A stretch of DNA of 64,000 nt from CADCWK01 sp035944555. GTDB taxonomy: Bacteria; Chloroflexota; Chloroflexia; Thermomicrobiales; UBA6265. Below, piece by piece: positions 24,437-33,973 of the stretch. Position 1 is the first letter of the stretch. Each line of letters starts with the position of its first letter. Both the position numbers and the translations under genes were made by a program. The DNA lies in contig DASZAY010000009.1 of the NCBI GenBank assembly GCA_035944555.1, positions 62,001 through 126,000 of the forward strand. The letters run 5' to 3'. The notes below the pieces were generated by a model. The model saw nothing but the letters and a program-made list of their open reading frames with translations, searched no databases and was not told the DNA's origin.

Positions 24437-26713
24437 ATGGCAGCGACAGTAGCGCCCGAGCGGCGTCAGATCGGGCAGCGGCTCAAGCGGATCGATTCCC
24501 CCAAGAAGCTGACCGGACAGGAGCGCTTCACCGGCGACCTGCGGTTCCCGGGTCAGCTCTATGCCCGGTTGGTCGGTAGCCCCTACGCGCACGCGAAGGT
24601 CAACAGCATCGACGTTTCCGCCGCGCTGGCCGTGCCGGGCGTCCATGCGGTGCTGACCGCGGCCGATCTCGATATCAGGGAGGGTGAGAACCCCCTGGCG
24701 ACCGACGAGCTGATCTACAACGGCCAGCCGGTCGCGATCGTTCTCGCCACGAGTGAGGCCGCGGCCGAGGACGGTGTGCTGCTCGTCGAGGTCGATGCCG
24801 ACCCGGTCGATCCGGTGACGAGCATTGAGCTCGCACTCATGGAGGGCGGGCCGCAGACGCGGTTCACCGCGGCGCACATCGATGAGGCCGAGGCCAGGCT
24901 GCACAACTCCGACGCCGGTGGGGCGGAGGAGAAGTCCCTCCCGGCCAACGTCATGAACACGGTCGAGTTCGAGCGCGGCGACATCGAGAAGGCATTCGCC
25001 GAGGCCGACCAGATCGTCGAGTACCGGTTCACGTCCGACCAGGTCCACCAGGGCTACATCGAGCCACAGGTCTGCCTGGCTGTTCCGTCACCGCTCGGCA
25101 CGATGGACATCTACACCTCGACCCAGGGCATGTTCGTCGTCCAGAACAAGGTCGCCGCGGCGCTTGGCGTCGAGGCCGGCGAGGTGGTCGTCACGCAGAT
25201 GCCGGTCGGCGGCGGGTTCGGCGGCAAGTTCGGCCTGCTCGAGCCGATGGTCGCGCTGGCCGCCAAGGCCACCAACCGCCCGGTCCTGCTCCAGCTCACC
25301 CGGATGGAGGACTTCCTGTCCGCCAACCCGGCCCCGGCCTGTGAGATGCGGGTCAAGCTGGGCGGGACGAACGACGGGTTCATCACGGCCCTCGACGCCG
25401 ACATGACTTTCCTCGCCGGCCTGTCCGGCGGCTCCCCACTTGGCATCGCCGCGATCCTGGTCGGAGGCTACTACCGCTTCCCGAACCTGCGCATCACCGG
25501 TCGCGAGGTCATCTCCAACCGGCCAAAGTCCGGCGCCTACCGCGCACCCGGCGCCCAGCAGGCGTCGCTGGCGATCGAGTCGGCGGTCGATGCACTGGCC
25601 AACGCGCTGGGCAAGGACCGGATGGAGTTCCGGATCCAGAACTGCGCGGTCGAGGGTGATGAGCGCCCGAACGGTGGCGCCTGGCCGAGGATCGGCCTCA
25701 AGGAGACCCTCGAAGCCCTGCAGCAGCACCCGCTCTGGCAGGAGCGCGAGGCGATCAAGGCCAAGGGGCACGGCATCGGCATCGGTGTCGGCGGCTGGCC
25801 GGGCGGGCTCGAGCCGGCGACGGCCGTCTGCCGGCTTGACGCCGACGGCAAGCTGACGACGATCCTCGGGTCGGTCGATCTCAACGGCACCAACACCGCC
25901 TTCACCCAGGTTGCCGCCGAGGCGATCGGCGTGGACGCGTCGGACATCAAGATCAGCGTCGGCAACTCCGCCACCGCGCCGTGGTCCGGCTCGACGGGTG
26001 GTTCCAAGATCACCTACACCGTCGGCGCCGCCGTCCAGCGGGCCGCGGAGGATGCCAAGCGGCAGATCCTCGAGATCGCCGCCACCCGGCTGGAAGCCTC
26101 CACCGAGGACCTCGAGATCGCGGACGGCAACGTCCAGGTCAAGGGTGTCCCGACGATTTCCATCTCCCTCAAGGAGATCGCCGAGCAGAGCATGTCCGGC
26201 AACGGAGGCGTAAACCCCGTCATGGGGACCGGCGCGTCCGCGATCACGCAGGCCGCGCCGGGCTTCGCCGTGCATATGGCGGAGGTCTCGGTCGACGAGC
26301 TGACCGGAGAGACGACCATCCACAGCTACGTTGCGGCGCAGGACGTCGGCACGGCGATCAACCCGGCGCTCGTCGAGGACCAGGTCCACGGGGGTGTCGG
26401 CCAGACGATCGGCTGGGCGCTGTACGAGGGCATGGAGTACGACGCCGACGGCCAGCTGATGACCGCCTCGCTGATGGACTACACCATCCCCAAGGCCGAG
26501 CAGCTGCCGCCGATTGACATCATCCTGGTGGAAGTGCCGTCTGAGCACGGCCCCTACGGCGCCAAGGGCATTGGCGAGCCGCCGGCAGTCCCCGGCCCGG
26601 CGACCATCGTCAACGCCATCGCCGATGCCACCGGCATCCGGGTCGAGCGGATCCCTGTCCGCCCGCAGGTGATGGTCGAGGCGATGGACGCGGCAGCGGC
26701 ACAGGCGAAGTAG
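24437..26713 (+). CDS. Molybdenum hydroxylase large subunit (xanthine dehydrogenase family)
   Basis: The molybdopterin-binding catalytic subunit of a xanthine dehydrogenase/aldehyde oxidase-type enzyme, 758 residues. The cofactor loop is VGGGFGGKFG (about residue 256), an arginine-containing GAYRAPGAQQ lies near 365, and the catalytic Glu is in GIGEPPAVPGP near 713. The loop is not the AYRCSFR of form I CO dehydrogenase. The ATG at 24437 has GAGAGG upstream. No iron-sulfur or FAD subunit gene flanks it, which is unusual because these enzymes work as heterotrimers. Substrate is unknown. Confidence 0.88.
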   Translation: MAATVAPERRQIGQRLKRIDSPKKLTGQERFTGDLRFPGQLYARLVGSPYAHAKVNSIDVSAALAVPGVHAVLTAADLDIREGENPLATDELIYNGQPVAIVLATSEAAAEDGVLLVEVDADPVDPVTSIELALMEGGPQTRFTAAHIDEAEARLHNSDAGGAEEKSLPANVMNTVEFERGDIEKAFAEADQIVEYRFTSDQVHQGYIEPQVCLAVPSPLGTMDIYTSTQGMFVVQNKVAAALGVEAGEVVVTQMPVGGGFGGKFGLLEPMVALAAKATNRPVLLQLTRMEDFLSANPAPACEMRVKLGGTNDGFITALDADMTFLAGLSGGSPLGIAAILVGGYYRFPNLRITGREVISNRPKSGAYRAPGAQQASLAIESAVDALANALGKDRMEFRIQNCAVEGDERPNGGAWPRIGLKETLEALQQHPLWQEREAIKAKGHGIGIGVGGWPGGLEPATAVCRLDADGKLTTILGSVDLNGTNTAFTQVAAEAIGVDASDIKISVGNSATAPWSGSTGGSKITYTVGAAVQRAAEDAKRQILEIAATRLEASTEDLEIADGNVQVKGVPTISISLKEIAEQSMSGNGGVNPVMGTGASAITQAAPGFAVHMAEVSVDELTGETTIHSYVAAQDVGTAINPALVEDQVHGGVGQTIGWALYEGMEYDADGQLMTASLMDYTIPKAEQLPPIDIILVEVPSEHGPYGAKGIGEPPAVPGPATIVNAIADATGIRVERIPVRPQVMVEAMDAAAAQAK

Positions 26714-26742
26714 CCCCACGGTCCACCGAAGTGACACGTCCG

Positions 26743-26782
26743 GGGCGGCCGGGTGGGGGAGACCTCGCCCGGCCGCCCTGTT
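26743..26782 (+). terminator. Terminator after the molybdenum hydroxylase gene
   Basis: GGGCGGCCGGG (26743-26753) pairs perfectly with CCCGGCCGCCC (26768-26778) and is followed by TGTTGT. It lies 30 nt past the stop codon. Confidence 0.75.
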
Positions 26783-26911
26783 GTCGCGCATCATTCCGCC
26801 GGTGCCGGCTGTCCGGACACCGTGGCGCGGCTCTGGCGTCGAAGGAAGCATGTGACACCGGTCGGCCCCTGTTGGGCCGCGCGAACTGGCGTGGGAGGCT
26901 CACGCACGACG

Positions 26912-28693
26912 ATGCTGCTTGAACTCTCCATCCGCGATTTCGCCATCATCGCGGAAACCCGGATTGGATTCGAAGCTGGCTTCAATGCGCTGACCGGTGA
27001 GACGGGAGCGGGCAAGTCGATCCTGATCGACGCGCTCGGTGCCGTTCTCGGCGAGCGCACCGGTTCCGACGTCGTCCGCACCGGCGCGAAGTCGGCGCGA
27101 ATCGAAGCGCTGTTCGACGTTGCCGCACTCCGCGAGCGGGAGGACTTCCGCGTCGCGCTGGACGAGCTTGGAGTGGAGCTCGACGAGGATCAACTCATCC
27201 TGTCACGCGAGCTGACCGCCAGTGGCCGCTCGGTTGCCCGCGTCAACGGGCGCACGGCGACCGCGTCGGCGCTTGCCCGGCTGGGCGGCTTTCTCGTCGA
27301 CATCCATGGCCAGAGCGACCACCTGTCGCTGCTTCGCCCGCAGGAGCAACTGGAGATGCTGGACCGTTTCGCCGGGACGGTCGCGGACCGGCGGGAGATC
27401 GCCGCGGATGTCGAACATCTGCGCCACATCGAGCGAGAGATCCATGATCTGACCGCCAATGCGCGCGAACGCGCCCAGCGGATCGACCTGCTCGCGTTCC
27501 AGGCCAGTGAGATCGAGGCCGCGGCACTGGTCGAGGGGGAGGAAGAGGCGCTGATCGCCGAGCGCCGCGTCCTCTCCAACGCGACGGCGCTGATCGAGGA
27601 CGTCATCCTCACCCAGGCGCTGGTCTCGGGCAGTGAGGACGACTTCTCCGGCGGCGAGTCGATCCCGGCGGCGATGGCCGGTCTGCGCCAGGCGTCGACG
27701 ACCCTGGCCCACGTCGCCCAGATCGATCCTGGCGCCGCTGACCTTGCGACGCGACTGGACGAAGTGGTCGTCCTGCTGGAGGACCTTTCGGCCGAACTGC
27801 GCGATTACCGGGACGGGATCGAGGTAGACCCGGCACGGCTCGTCGCCGTCGAAGAGCGGCTGGACCTGATCAAGTCGCTGCGGCGCAAGTACGGCGCGAC
27901 CATCACCGACATCAACGAGGTGGGGCGGCAGGCCGCGGAAGAGCTGTCGCGGATGACCGGGGGCGGTGCTGACGTCGCCGAGCTTGAGCGACAGGCCGAC
28001 GCGCTGCGGCGACGGCTGGGAAGTGCGGCGACGAGACTCTCCGAGCGGCGGGCCGCGGCTGGTGCCGAGCTGGGCCGAGCGATCGAGCGGACGATGGGCG
28101 AGCTCAATATGGGCCGGGCCCGGTTCGCGGTTTCGGTCACCCAGCAGGACGATCCCACCGGCGTGCCGTTCTCAGGCGATGGCCGGCGGGTGGCGATCGA
28201 CGCCACGGGCGCGGATCGGGTCGTGTTCCTCCTGGCACCTAATGCCGGTGAGACGCTCAAGCCGGTCGCGCGCGTCGCCTCCGGTGGTGAGACGGCGCGG
28301 CTCATGCTGGCGCTCAAGTCGATCCTTTCGGCGGTTGATGAGACGCCGACGCTCGTCTTCGATGAGGTCGACGTCGGGGTCGGTGGGCGCTCCGGGCAGG
28401 TCGTCGGCGAGAAGCTGTGGGGGCTGGAGGACGACCACCAGGTCATCGTCATCACCCACCTGCCACAGATTGCCGCCTTTGCTGACACGCATTTTCGGAT
28501 CGCCAAGGGCGACATTGACGGCCGGGTCATCAGCCGGGTGGAACGGATCGCCGACGACGAGCGACTGGATGAGTTGGCTGCGATGCTTGATGGCCTGCCG
28601 GTGACCGACGCGGCCCGCGGCAACGCCCGGGCGATGCTGGACCGGGTCGAAGGCTGGAAATCCAGGCATGCCGTCCCCGCCCGTGCCGGCTAA
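26912..28693 (+). CDS. recN: DNA repair protein RecN
   Basis: An SMC-like ATPase that acts early in double-strand break repair. The 593-residue protein has Walker A GETGAGKS (residues 29-36), two long coiled-coil arms meeting in the middle, the ABC signature VASGGETARLMLALK and Walker B TLVFDEVDVGVGG. The ATG at 26912 gives the canonical start (MLLELSIRDFAII); a longer open frame upstream is not supported. ybaB, an SRAP gene and a DUF951 gene follow on the same strand. A GCCTCAGAGGC palindrome after recN may be a weak terminator. Confidence 0.96.
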   Translation: MLLELSIRDFAIIAETRIGFEAGFNALTGETGAGKSILIDALGAVLGERTGSDVVRTGAKSARIEALFDVAALREREDFRVALDELGVELDEDQLILSRELTASGRSVARVNGRTATASALARLGGFLVDIHGQSDHLSLLRPQEQLEMLDRFAGTVADRREIAADVEHLRHIEREIHDLTANARERAQRIDLLAFQASEIEAAALVEGEEEALIAERRVLSNATALIEDVILTQALVSGSEDDFSGGESIPAAMAGLRQASTTLAHVAQIDPGAADLATRLDEVVVLLEDLSAELRDYRDGIEVDPARLVAVEERLDLIKSLRRKYGATITDINEVGRQAAEELSRMTGGGADVAELERQADALRRRLGSAATRLSERRAAAGAELGRAIERTMGELNMGRARFAVSVTQQDDPTGVPFSGDGRRVAIDATGADRVVFLLAPNAGETLKPVARVASGGETARLMLALKSILSAVDETPTLVFDEVDVGVGGRSGQVVGEKLWGLEDDHQVIVITHLPQIAAFADTHFRIAKGDIDGRVISRVERIADDERLDELAAMLDGLPVTDAARGNARAMLDRVEGWKSRHAVPARAG

Positions 28694-28816
28694 CGGTCCC
28701 CTCTGCCTCAGAGGCACGGGAGGGGCGCGTATACTCAGAGCATGAGGGTCACCAGCCGGGTGGCCAGAGCCGGGCCGGGATTCAGCTCTCGGCCCTGACG
28801 ATGAGGACAGCTCCCC

Positions 28817-29125
28817 ATGGGTCAGCCCAACATGCGCGCCATCCAGCAGATGCAGAACCGCCTCGCGAAGATCCAGGAGGAACTGGCTGAGATGGTCGTC
28901 GAGGGCACGGCCGGCGGTGGCGCGGTCGTCGCCCAGGTCACCGGCTCCCGTGAGTTCCGGGGCATCAAGATCGACCCGGCAGCCGTCGACCCGGAAGAGG
29001 TCGAGCTGCTCGAGGAGATGATCACCGCCGCCATCACCTCCGCGATGGATGAGGCCGGGCGTGTCGCCGAGCAGAAGATGTCGGTGCTCACTGGCGGGCT
29101 GAACATCCCCGGACTGGGCTTCTAG
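28817..29125 (+). CDS. YbaB/EbfC nucleoid-associated protein
   Basis: A 102-residue DNA-binding dimer of the YbaB/EbfC family. It begins with a Met/Gln-rich amphipathic helix (MRAIQQMQNRLAKIQEELAE), then the conserved strands EFRGIKIDPAAVDPEEVELL and a C-terminal helix ending GLNIPGLGF. In many bacteria the gene sits between dnaX and recR; here it follows recN. TATACT at 28730-28735 could be its -10. The protein probably organises the nucleoid or aids recombination. Confidence 0.93.
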   Translation: MGQPNMRAIQQMQNRLAKIQEELAEMVVEGTAGGGAVVAQVTGSREFRGIKIDPAAVDPEEVELLEEMITAAITSAMDEAGRVAEQKMSVLTGGLNIPGLGF

Positions 29126-29195
29126 GGCCCGAACCGGGCAGGCCATCCCGGCGTTCCCGTCCGCCGGGCCACGACGAGCCGTGGGAGGCAGGGTC

Positions 29196-29876
29196 ATGTG
29201 CGGACGATACGTCTTGGGTCGAGTCGAGGACCTCTCGGAGCGCTTTCAGCTCCGGGAGATCAACTTCGACATCGATCCGACCTTCAACGCCGCTCCGACC
29301 CAGCTTCTTCCGGTCCTCGTGATCGACGCCAACGGCAACCGGACCCTGCAGCCGATGCGCTGGGGTCTGCTGCCACGGTGGAAGAAGCGCGGTGGCGGCA
29401 AGGCACCGGAGCCAATCAACGCCCGGGCCGAAACCCTGCCGGAGCGACCGATGTTCCGCGGGCTGCTGGCTGGCAACCGCTGCATCGTCCCGGCGACCGG
29501 GTTCTACGAATGGACTGAGACCAGGCACGGCAAGCAGCCGATCCTGATCCGGCCGACCGACCAGGAGGTCTTCGGCTTCGCTGGTCTCTGGGACGAGCAG
29601 GCGGGCGAGGACGGTGAACCGGTCCGGTCGTTCACGCTGATCACGGGTCCACCCAACGCCATCGTCAAGCCGATCCACGATCGCATGGTCGCGATCCTCG
29701 AGCCGGACAACGAGGAGCCGTGGCTCGATCCGGACGCCACGGAGTGGCCGGCACTCGAGCACCTCGTCGGGCCATATCCGGCCGATCGAATGGAAGCGTT
29801 CCCCGTCAGCCGAGCGGTCAACAGCCCCCGCGCCAACGACCCGTCGCTGATCACCCCGATCGCCGCCGACGACTGA
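29196..29876 (+). CDS. SRAP/HMCES abasic-site DNA-protein crosslink protein (YedK family)
   Basis: Shields abasic sites in single-stranded DNA by covalent bonding. The 226-residue protein starts MCGRY, so Cys2, the residue that forms the thiazolidine link, is exposed once Met is removed. NARAET, FYEWTE (catalytic Glu) and HDRM (catalytic His) are all present; the usual HDRMP has Val in place of Pro. The start is ATG 29196 with GGGAGG upstream, not the in-frame codon five residues earlier, because Cys must be second. Its position after recN and ybaB suggests a repair operon. Confidence 0.93.
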   Translation: MCGRYVLGRVEDLSERFQLREINFDIDPTFNAAPTQLLPVLVIDANGNRTLQPMRWGLLPRWKKRGGGKAPEPINARAETLPERPMFRGLLAGNRCIVPATGFYEWTETRHGKQPILIRPTDQEVFGFAGLWDEQAGEDGEPVRSFTLITGPPNAIVKPIHDRMVAILEPDNEEPWLDPDATEWPALEHLVGPYPADRMEAFPVSRAVNSPRANDPSLITPIAADD

Positions 29877-29920
29877 TCCCCTGCTCCTGTACCCGCTCCC
29901 GGTGGAAGGCACTCGACGAC

Positions 29921-30250
29921 GTGGACCAGGTCCAGGACCGGAACGCCCCCCTTTCGCTCTTCATGGGCGACCTGCTTCGGCTGCGCAAACCTCACCCGTG
30001 TGGCGGGTATGAATGGACCGTCGTTCGCCTCGGCGCCGATATCGGCCTGACCTGCATCACCTGCGGTCGCCGCGTGCTCCTTCCCCGGCGCGAGGTCCAG
30101 CGACGCCTGCGTCACTTCGTGTCCCGCGGACCCGGCTACGAGGCCGCTCAGGCGCTCATCGCGGAGCAGGAGGCACGGGTCGCGGACGTCACTGTTGCCG
30201 ACGACAAGCCATCCGCCATGAAGGACCAGGACACCGATGGCGAAGGGTAG
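29921..30250 (+). CDS. DUF951 family protein with zinc-like cysteines
   Basis: The core MGDLLRLRKPHPCGGYEW, GADIGLTCITCGRRV and a following R-rich segment match the DUF951 family. It has three cysteines and a histidine that could bind zinc. The family core is about 65 residues; here a 45-residue acidic tail is added and about 14 residues precede it if GTG 29921 is used. ATG 29963 begins exactly at the core and may be the true start. The function is unknown. The end overlaps the first possible start of the MFS gene. Confidence 0.75.
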   Translation: MDQVQDRNAPLSLFMGDLLRLRKPHPCGGYEWTVVRLGADIGLTCITCGRRVLLPRREVQRRLRHFVSRGPGYEAAQALIAEQEARVADVTVADDKPSAMKDQDTDGEG

Positions 30251-31787
30251 GCGCCGCGCCAGTCGACGTCCGGTTCCGGCCCGGCGACCCGGAGCGACCC
30301 GCCGGGACAGCCGGGAACTCCTGCGACCAACGAGAGCACGCCCGACCACGGCCCGCAAGATGACGTCACACCCGGATGCCGCCGGTGATGGCACAAGCCG
30401 GAATCCCGGGTCGTCGACGGGGATGGACCCGAATGACAGTCCCGAGAACAAGCCCAACGGCAAGACCCGGAACGAGTCGATCCGCGAGACGCTGCGCAAC
30501 AAGCCGTTCCTTCGGCTCTGGGTGGCACAGGCGGTCTCGCAGACCGCCAACAACATGGTCAACTTCGCGCTGCTGCTCCGGGTGCGGAACATCGTCGACG
30601 AGAACCAGCTGACCCAGGCCAACACCGCCATCAGCCTCGTCATCCTCGCTTTCTCACTGCCTGCCGTCCTGTTCGGTCCGCTGGCTGGCGTGGTCGCCGA
30701 CCGGTGGAACCGACGGACGATCATGGCCGTGGTCAACGTCCTCCGGGTCGTGACGGTGATCGGCATCCTCTTCATCCCGACCACCGGCGAGGTGAACTCG
30801 ATCCTGATCGCTCATTACGTCGGGACATTCTTCTTCGGGATGGCCGGGCAGTTCTTTGCCCCGGCGCAGGGCGCGACCATCCCGGCCCTCGTCTCCCGGG
30901 GACAGCTCATCTCGGCCAACGCCCTGTTCAACCTGACGGCGACCGGGGCGCAGGTCCTCGGCTTCGCCGCGCTCGGGCCGGTCCTCGTCCAGGTCCTCGG
31001 GGTGGACGACGTGATCCTCCTGACCGCGCCGCTGTTCCTGATCTGCGCCGGTTTGGTGGTCTGGCTGCCCAAGAACGCGACGTCCTCCCGGGCGCTGGCC
31101 GTCCCGGACGCATCCATTCACCCGATGGAGCGGCTCTGGATCGAGATGCGCGAGGGACTGGTTTACATCGCCCGCGACCCCATGCTGATCCGCGCCATCG
31201 TCTACCTGACGCTGGCCGCCACGACCTTCCTGATGGTCGCCGCGCTCGGTCCGGACTTCATCACCAGTGTGGTCGGGCTGCGGCCGGAGGACATCGGCTA
31301 CATCGTGGCGCCGGCCGGGATCGGCGTCGTCGTCGGCGTGCTCACGGTCGGCCGGATCAGCAGTCGCCTCGACCGCGACCGGTTGATCGACTGGGCACTG
31401 ATCGGAGCGGGGGCGACGATCTTCCTGGCGGCGATCAGCAGCGACGTACTGACATTCGTGTTCGACCATCCACCCGTCGCATGGGAGGTCGTGCTCGCCG
31501 GGACCTTGCTGTTCTTCGCCGGTGTCTGCAACGCCTACGTCATCGTCCCGGCGCAGACGCTGCTTCAGGAACGGTCGGCCGACGAGATGCGGGCCCGCGT
31601 CTACGCGACCTTCTTCACCATTTCCAACAGCGTGGCCTTCATTCCGATCTTCTTCGCCGCCGCCTTCGCCGACCTCTATGGTGTCGTTCAGGTCTTGGTC
31701 GTCGTCGCGATGATCCTGCTCGTGCTGGGGGGCGGGTCGGTCTATCGCCGGCACCGGATCAGCCAGGCCCGGCAGCAGCGCGGCTGA
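30237..31787 (+). CDS. MFS transporter (MFS_3 / enterobactin-exporter-like)
   Basis: A 12-helix major facilitator protein, probably a proton-driven exporter. From the first helix (FLRLWVAQAVSQTANNMVNFALLL) onward the order of helices is regular, with the loop motif GVVADRWNRRTIM after helix 2 that marks the superfamily. The start is uncertain: ATG 30237 overlaps the DUF951 gene and gives a long basic tail, ATG 30360 and ATG 30423 give shorter ones. I list the longest frame, but the first 62 residues look unlike a transporter. The substrate is unknown. Confidence 0.8.
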   Translation: MAKGRRRASRRPVPARRPGATRRDSRELLRPTRARPTTARKMTSHPDAAGDGTSRNPGSSTGMDPNDSPENKPNGKTRNESIRETLRNKPFLRLWVAQAVSQTANNMVNFALLLRVRNIVDENQLTQANTAISLVILAFSLPAVLFGPLAGVVADRWNRRTIMAVVNVLRVVTVIGILFIPTTGEVNSILIAHYVGTFFFGMAGQFFAPAQGATIPALVSRGQLISANALFNLTATGAQVLGFAALGPVLVQVLGVDDVILLTAPLFLICAGLVVWLPKNATSSRALAVPDASIHPMERLWIEMREGLVYIARDPMLIRAIVYLTLAATTFLMVAALGPDFITSVVGLRPEDIGYIVAPAGIGVVVGVLTVGRISSRLDRDRLIDWALIGAGATIFLAAISSDVLTFVFDHPPVAWEVVLAGTLLFFAGVCNAYVIVPAQTLLQERSADEMRARVYATFFTISNSVAFIPIFFAAAFADLYGVVQVLVVVAMILLVLGGGSVYRRHRISQARQQRG

Positions 31788-31810
31788 CGACCCTCGGGCT
31801 GACGACCTTC

Positions 31811-31856
31811 CTCTAATCTGGCTGACTGGTCCCTATCGGAGTCCGCCAGTTTAGAG
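31811..31856. terminator. Convergent hairpin between MFS gene and pyrB
   Basis: CTCTAATCTGGC (31811-31822) pairs with GCCAGTTTAGAG (31845-31856) with one mismatch. It sits in the convergent gap and may stop both transcripts. Confidence 0.6.
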
Positions 31857-31866
31857 CTGTGGCTGG

Positions 31867-32817
31867 TCAGTCGCCGCCCAGCAACAGGTCCAGCAGCGCC
31901 ATCCGGACATAGACGCCGTTCTGTGCCTGGCGGAAATAGGCCGAGCGGGGGTCGTCGTCGACCTCGGTGCTGATCTCGTCCACGCGGGGCAGGGGATGGA
32001 GCACGGTCGCCGACGGCTTCATCTGGTCATAGGCGGCGCGGTCGAGAATGTAGACCCCACGTGACGCCTCGTACTCTTCGCGGGTGGCGAACCGCTCCCG
32101 CTGGATCCGGGTCTGGTAGACCACGTCCACATCTGGCAGGACGGCGGCAAGGTTATTCTCACTCCGTTGAGTGACGCCAGCCGCGGCAACGGCACGCTGG
32201 ACGTCACTGCCCATCGGCACGGCCGGGGGCGAGACGTAGATCAGCTCGGTGCCAATGGTGAGCGTCAGCAGGCGGGCCAATGAGCGGGCGGTCCGGCCGA
32301 AGCGGAGATCGCCGACGAGGGCCACCTTCAGCCCGTCGATCCGGCCCTGCTCGCTCATGATCGTGTAGAGGTCGAGCAGCGCCTGCGTCGGGTGCTCACC
32401 CGGGCCGTCGCCACCGTTCAGGACCGGGACGGCCGAAACCGCCGCCGCCCGCGCGGCCGCGCCCTGCTCGTTGTGGCGGATCACGATGGCGTCGGCGTAA
32501 CCGCCGATCATCCGGATCGTGTCCTCGACCGTCTCGCCCTTGATCGCCGAGGAGAACTCGCCGGCGTTCTCGGTACTCAGGACGCCGCCGCCCAGCCGGT
32601 GCATCGCCGACTCGAAGCTCAGCCGGGTCCGGGTCGAGGGTTCGTAGAAGAGCGTCGCCAGAATCAGGCCCTTGAGCCGGTCGGAGCCGCGTGGCTCGTC
32701 CCGCATCCGCTCGACCCGCTGGAACAGCGATTCGATCCAGGGACGGTCGAACTGCGCGACCTCGACGATGTGGCGAATAGCACGCTCGTCCGTGCCGGCG
32801 ATGACCTGAGATGGCAC
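31867..32817 (-). CDS. pyrB: Aspartate carbamoyltransferase catalytic subunit
   Basis: Forms carbamoyl-aspartate in pyrimidine synthesis. The 316-residue protein has the carbamoyl-phosphate motif FYEPSTRTR (residues 57-65), HPTQALLDLYT, and the aspartate-side LHPLPRVDEI. These last two motifs favour aspartate over ornithine as substrate. No pyrI or pyrC flanks it, so it probably works as a simple trimer or with a distant dihydroorotase. It diverges from the MBL-fold gene across about 75 nt that must hold both promoters. Confidence 0.94.
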   Translation of the reverse strand: MPSQVIAGTDERAIRHIVEVAQFDRPWIESLFQRVERMRDEPRGSDRLKGLILATLFYEPSTRTRLSFESAMHRLGGGVLSTENAGEFSSAIKGETVEDTIRMIGGYADAIVIRHNEQGAAARAAAVSAVPVLNGGDGPGEHPTQALLDLYTIMSEQGRIDGLKVALVGDLRFGRTARSLARLLTLTIGTELIYVSPPAVPMGSDVQRAVAAAGVTQRSENNLAAVLPDVDVVYQTRIQRERFATREEYEASRGVYILDRAAYDQMKPSATVLHPLPRVDEISTEVDDDPRSAYFRQAQNGVYVRMALLDLLLGGD

Positions 32818-32894
32818 CGGGTGTACCTTTCCGGGGTGTGCGGGAACGCGGTGGGCAGTATACCGATCCGGTGCGCCCGCCCGGCGGAGAAGGG

Positions 32895-33872
32895 ATGGCG
32901 ATGACGGGCTGGCGAGCGGTAGATGAGCATTGCGCGGTGATCGAGGGGGCCGTCAACATCGGCGTGATCCGCCTCGACGGAGCGCGGGTGCTGCTGGTCG
33001 ATTCCGGGCTGGACCGCGACGCTGGCCGGCGAGCGATCAGGGCGGTGGCGGAAGCCGGTTGGGGCGAGGTCGCCGGGATCCTGACGACGCACGCCCACGC
33101 CGATCACGTTGGCGGGCATCCTGAGATCGTCCGACGGATCGGCTGCCCGGTCTGGGCACCACCGGTTGAGGCCGCGATCATGTCCGCTCCGGAGCTTGCC
33201 CCGGCGATCATGTTCGGTGCCGCCCCGCCGGGCTCCATGCGGACCAAGTTCCTCCTGCCGGCGCAGGTTGCCGTGAATCACCAGGTGAGCGGGCAGACCG
33301 TCACGGTGGACGGATTGGAGATCGGGGTCGTGCCGCTGCCGGGCCACGCGCCGGGGCAGGTCGGCTACGTCGTCGGCGACACCTGCTTCTCGGCCGACAG
33401 CGTCTTCCCGGAGGATACGCTTACCAAGCACGTGATCCCGTACGTCTATGACATGACCCGTCATCGGCAGTCACTGGAGACTGCCCAGGCCCTGCCCTAC
33501 CAGCGGTTCGTCTGTGGCCACGGGCCGGTCCTCGAGCGGGACGCGTTCCGGGAGCTGGTCTCCGAGAATCTCGCCGTTCTCGACAGGATCGAGCAGCGGG
33601 TCGTAGTCGCGCTTGAGGACGCTCCGGACGCCGCCGGCGTCCTCGGCCGGGTGCTGGATGAACTGGACGGCGAGGCGGACACGCTCGGCGCCGCGGGCTT
33701 GATGGGCGTGACGGTCCGCGCGATGCTCGCCGACCTCGCCGACCGGAACGAGGTCGAGTCGCGGGTCGCGCGTGGCCGAATCACCTGGCACCGGACAGTG
33801 GCAACGGAGTCAGGGCCGTCGGCACAGTCACGAGGTCCTTCACGCGCGACCGAGAATGTTGCAATCGACTGA
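32895..33872 (+). CDS. Metallo-beta-lactamase-fold hydrolase
   Basis: A soluble di-zinc hydrolase of the MBL superfamily, 325 residues. The metal motif is THAHADHVGGH, further ligands are the His of LPGHAPGQ, the Asp of FSADSVF and the His of CGHGPV. The C-terminal 100 residues form a helical region of a kind seen in glyoxalase II-like and RNase-like enzymes. The start is ATG 32895 with GGAGAAGGG just upstream; ATG 32901 is possible. The substrate cannot be called. Confidence 0.85.
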   Translation: MAMTGWRAVDEHCAVIEGAVNIGVIRLDGARVLLVDSGLDRDAGRRAIRAVAEAGWGEVAGILTTHAHADHVGGHPEIVRRIGCPVWAPPVEAAIMSAPELAPAIMFGAAPPGSMRTKFLLPAQVAVNHQVSGQTVTVDGLEIGVVPLPGHAPGQVGYVVGDTCFSADSVFPEDTLTKHVIPYVYDMTRHRQSLETAQALPYQRFVCGHGPVLERDAFRELVSENLAVLDRIEQRVVVALEDAPDAAGVLGRVLDELDGEADTLGAAGLMGVTVRAMLADLADRNEVESRVARGRITWHRTVATESGPSAQSRGPSRATENVAID

Positions 33873-33973
33873 GACCCCATTGCCCGGAACGGCTGGCTCG
33901 GCGATGCTGCCGGGCATCCGATCCGATCCATCGTGGTACCCCGATCGAGGGGTGCCTAGCCGGAGTAGACACG

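Noticed and set aside
25088..26851. Long minus-strand frame opposite the molybdenum hydroxylase
   Set aside because: Antisense shadow of a gene with clear motifs; composition is not protein-like.
28694..28816. Possible small RNA (4.5S-like) between recN and ybaB
   Set aside because: The GC-rich stretch can fold but lacks the conserved SRP RNA GGAAG/AGCA loop; it is better read as promoter and leader.
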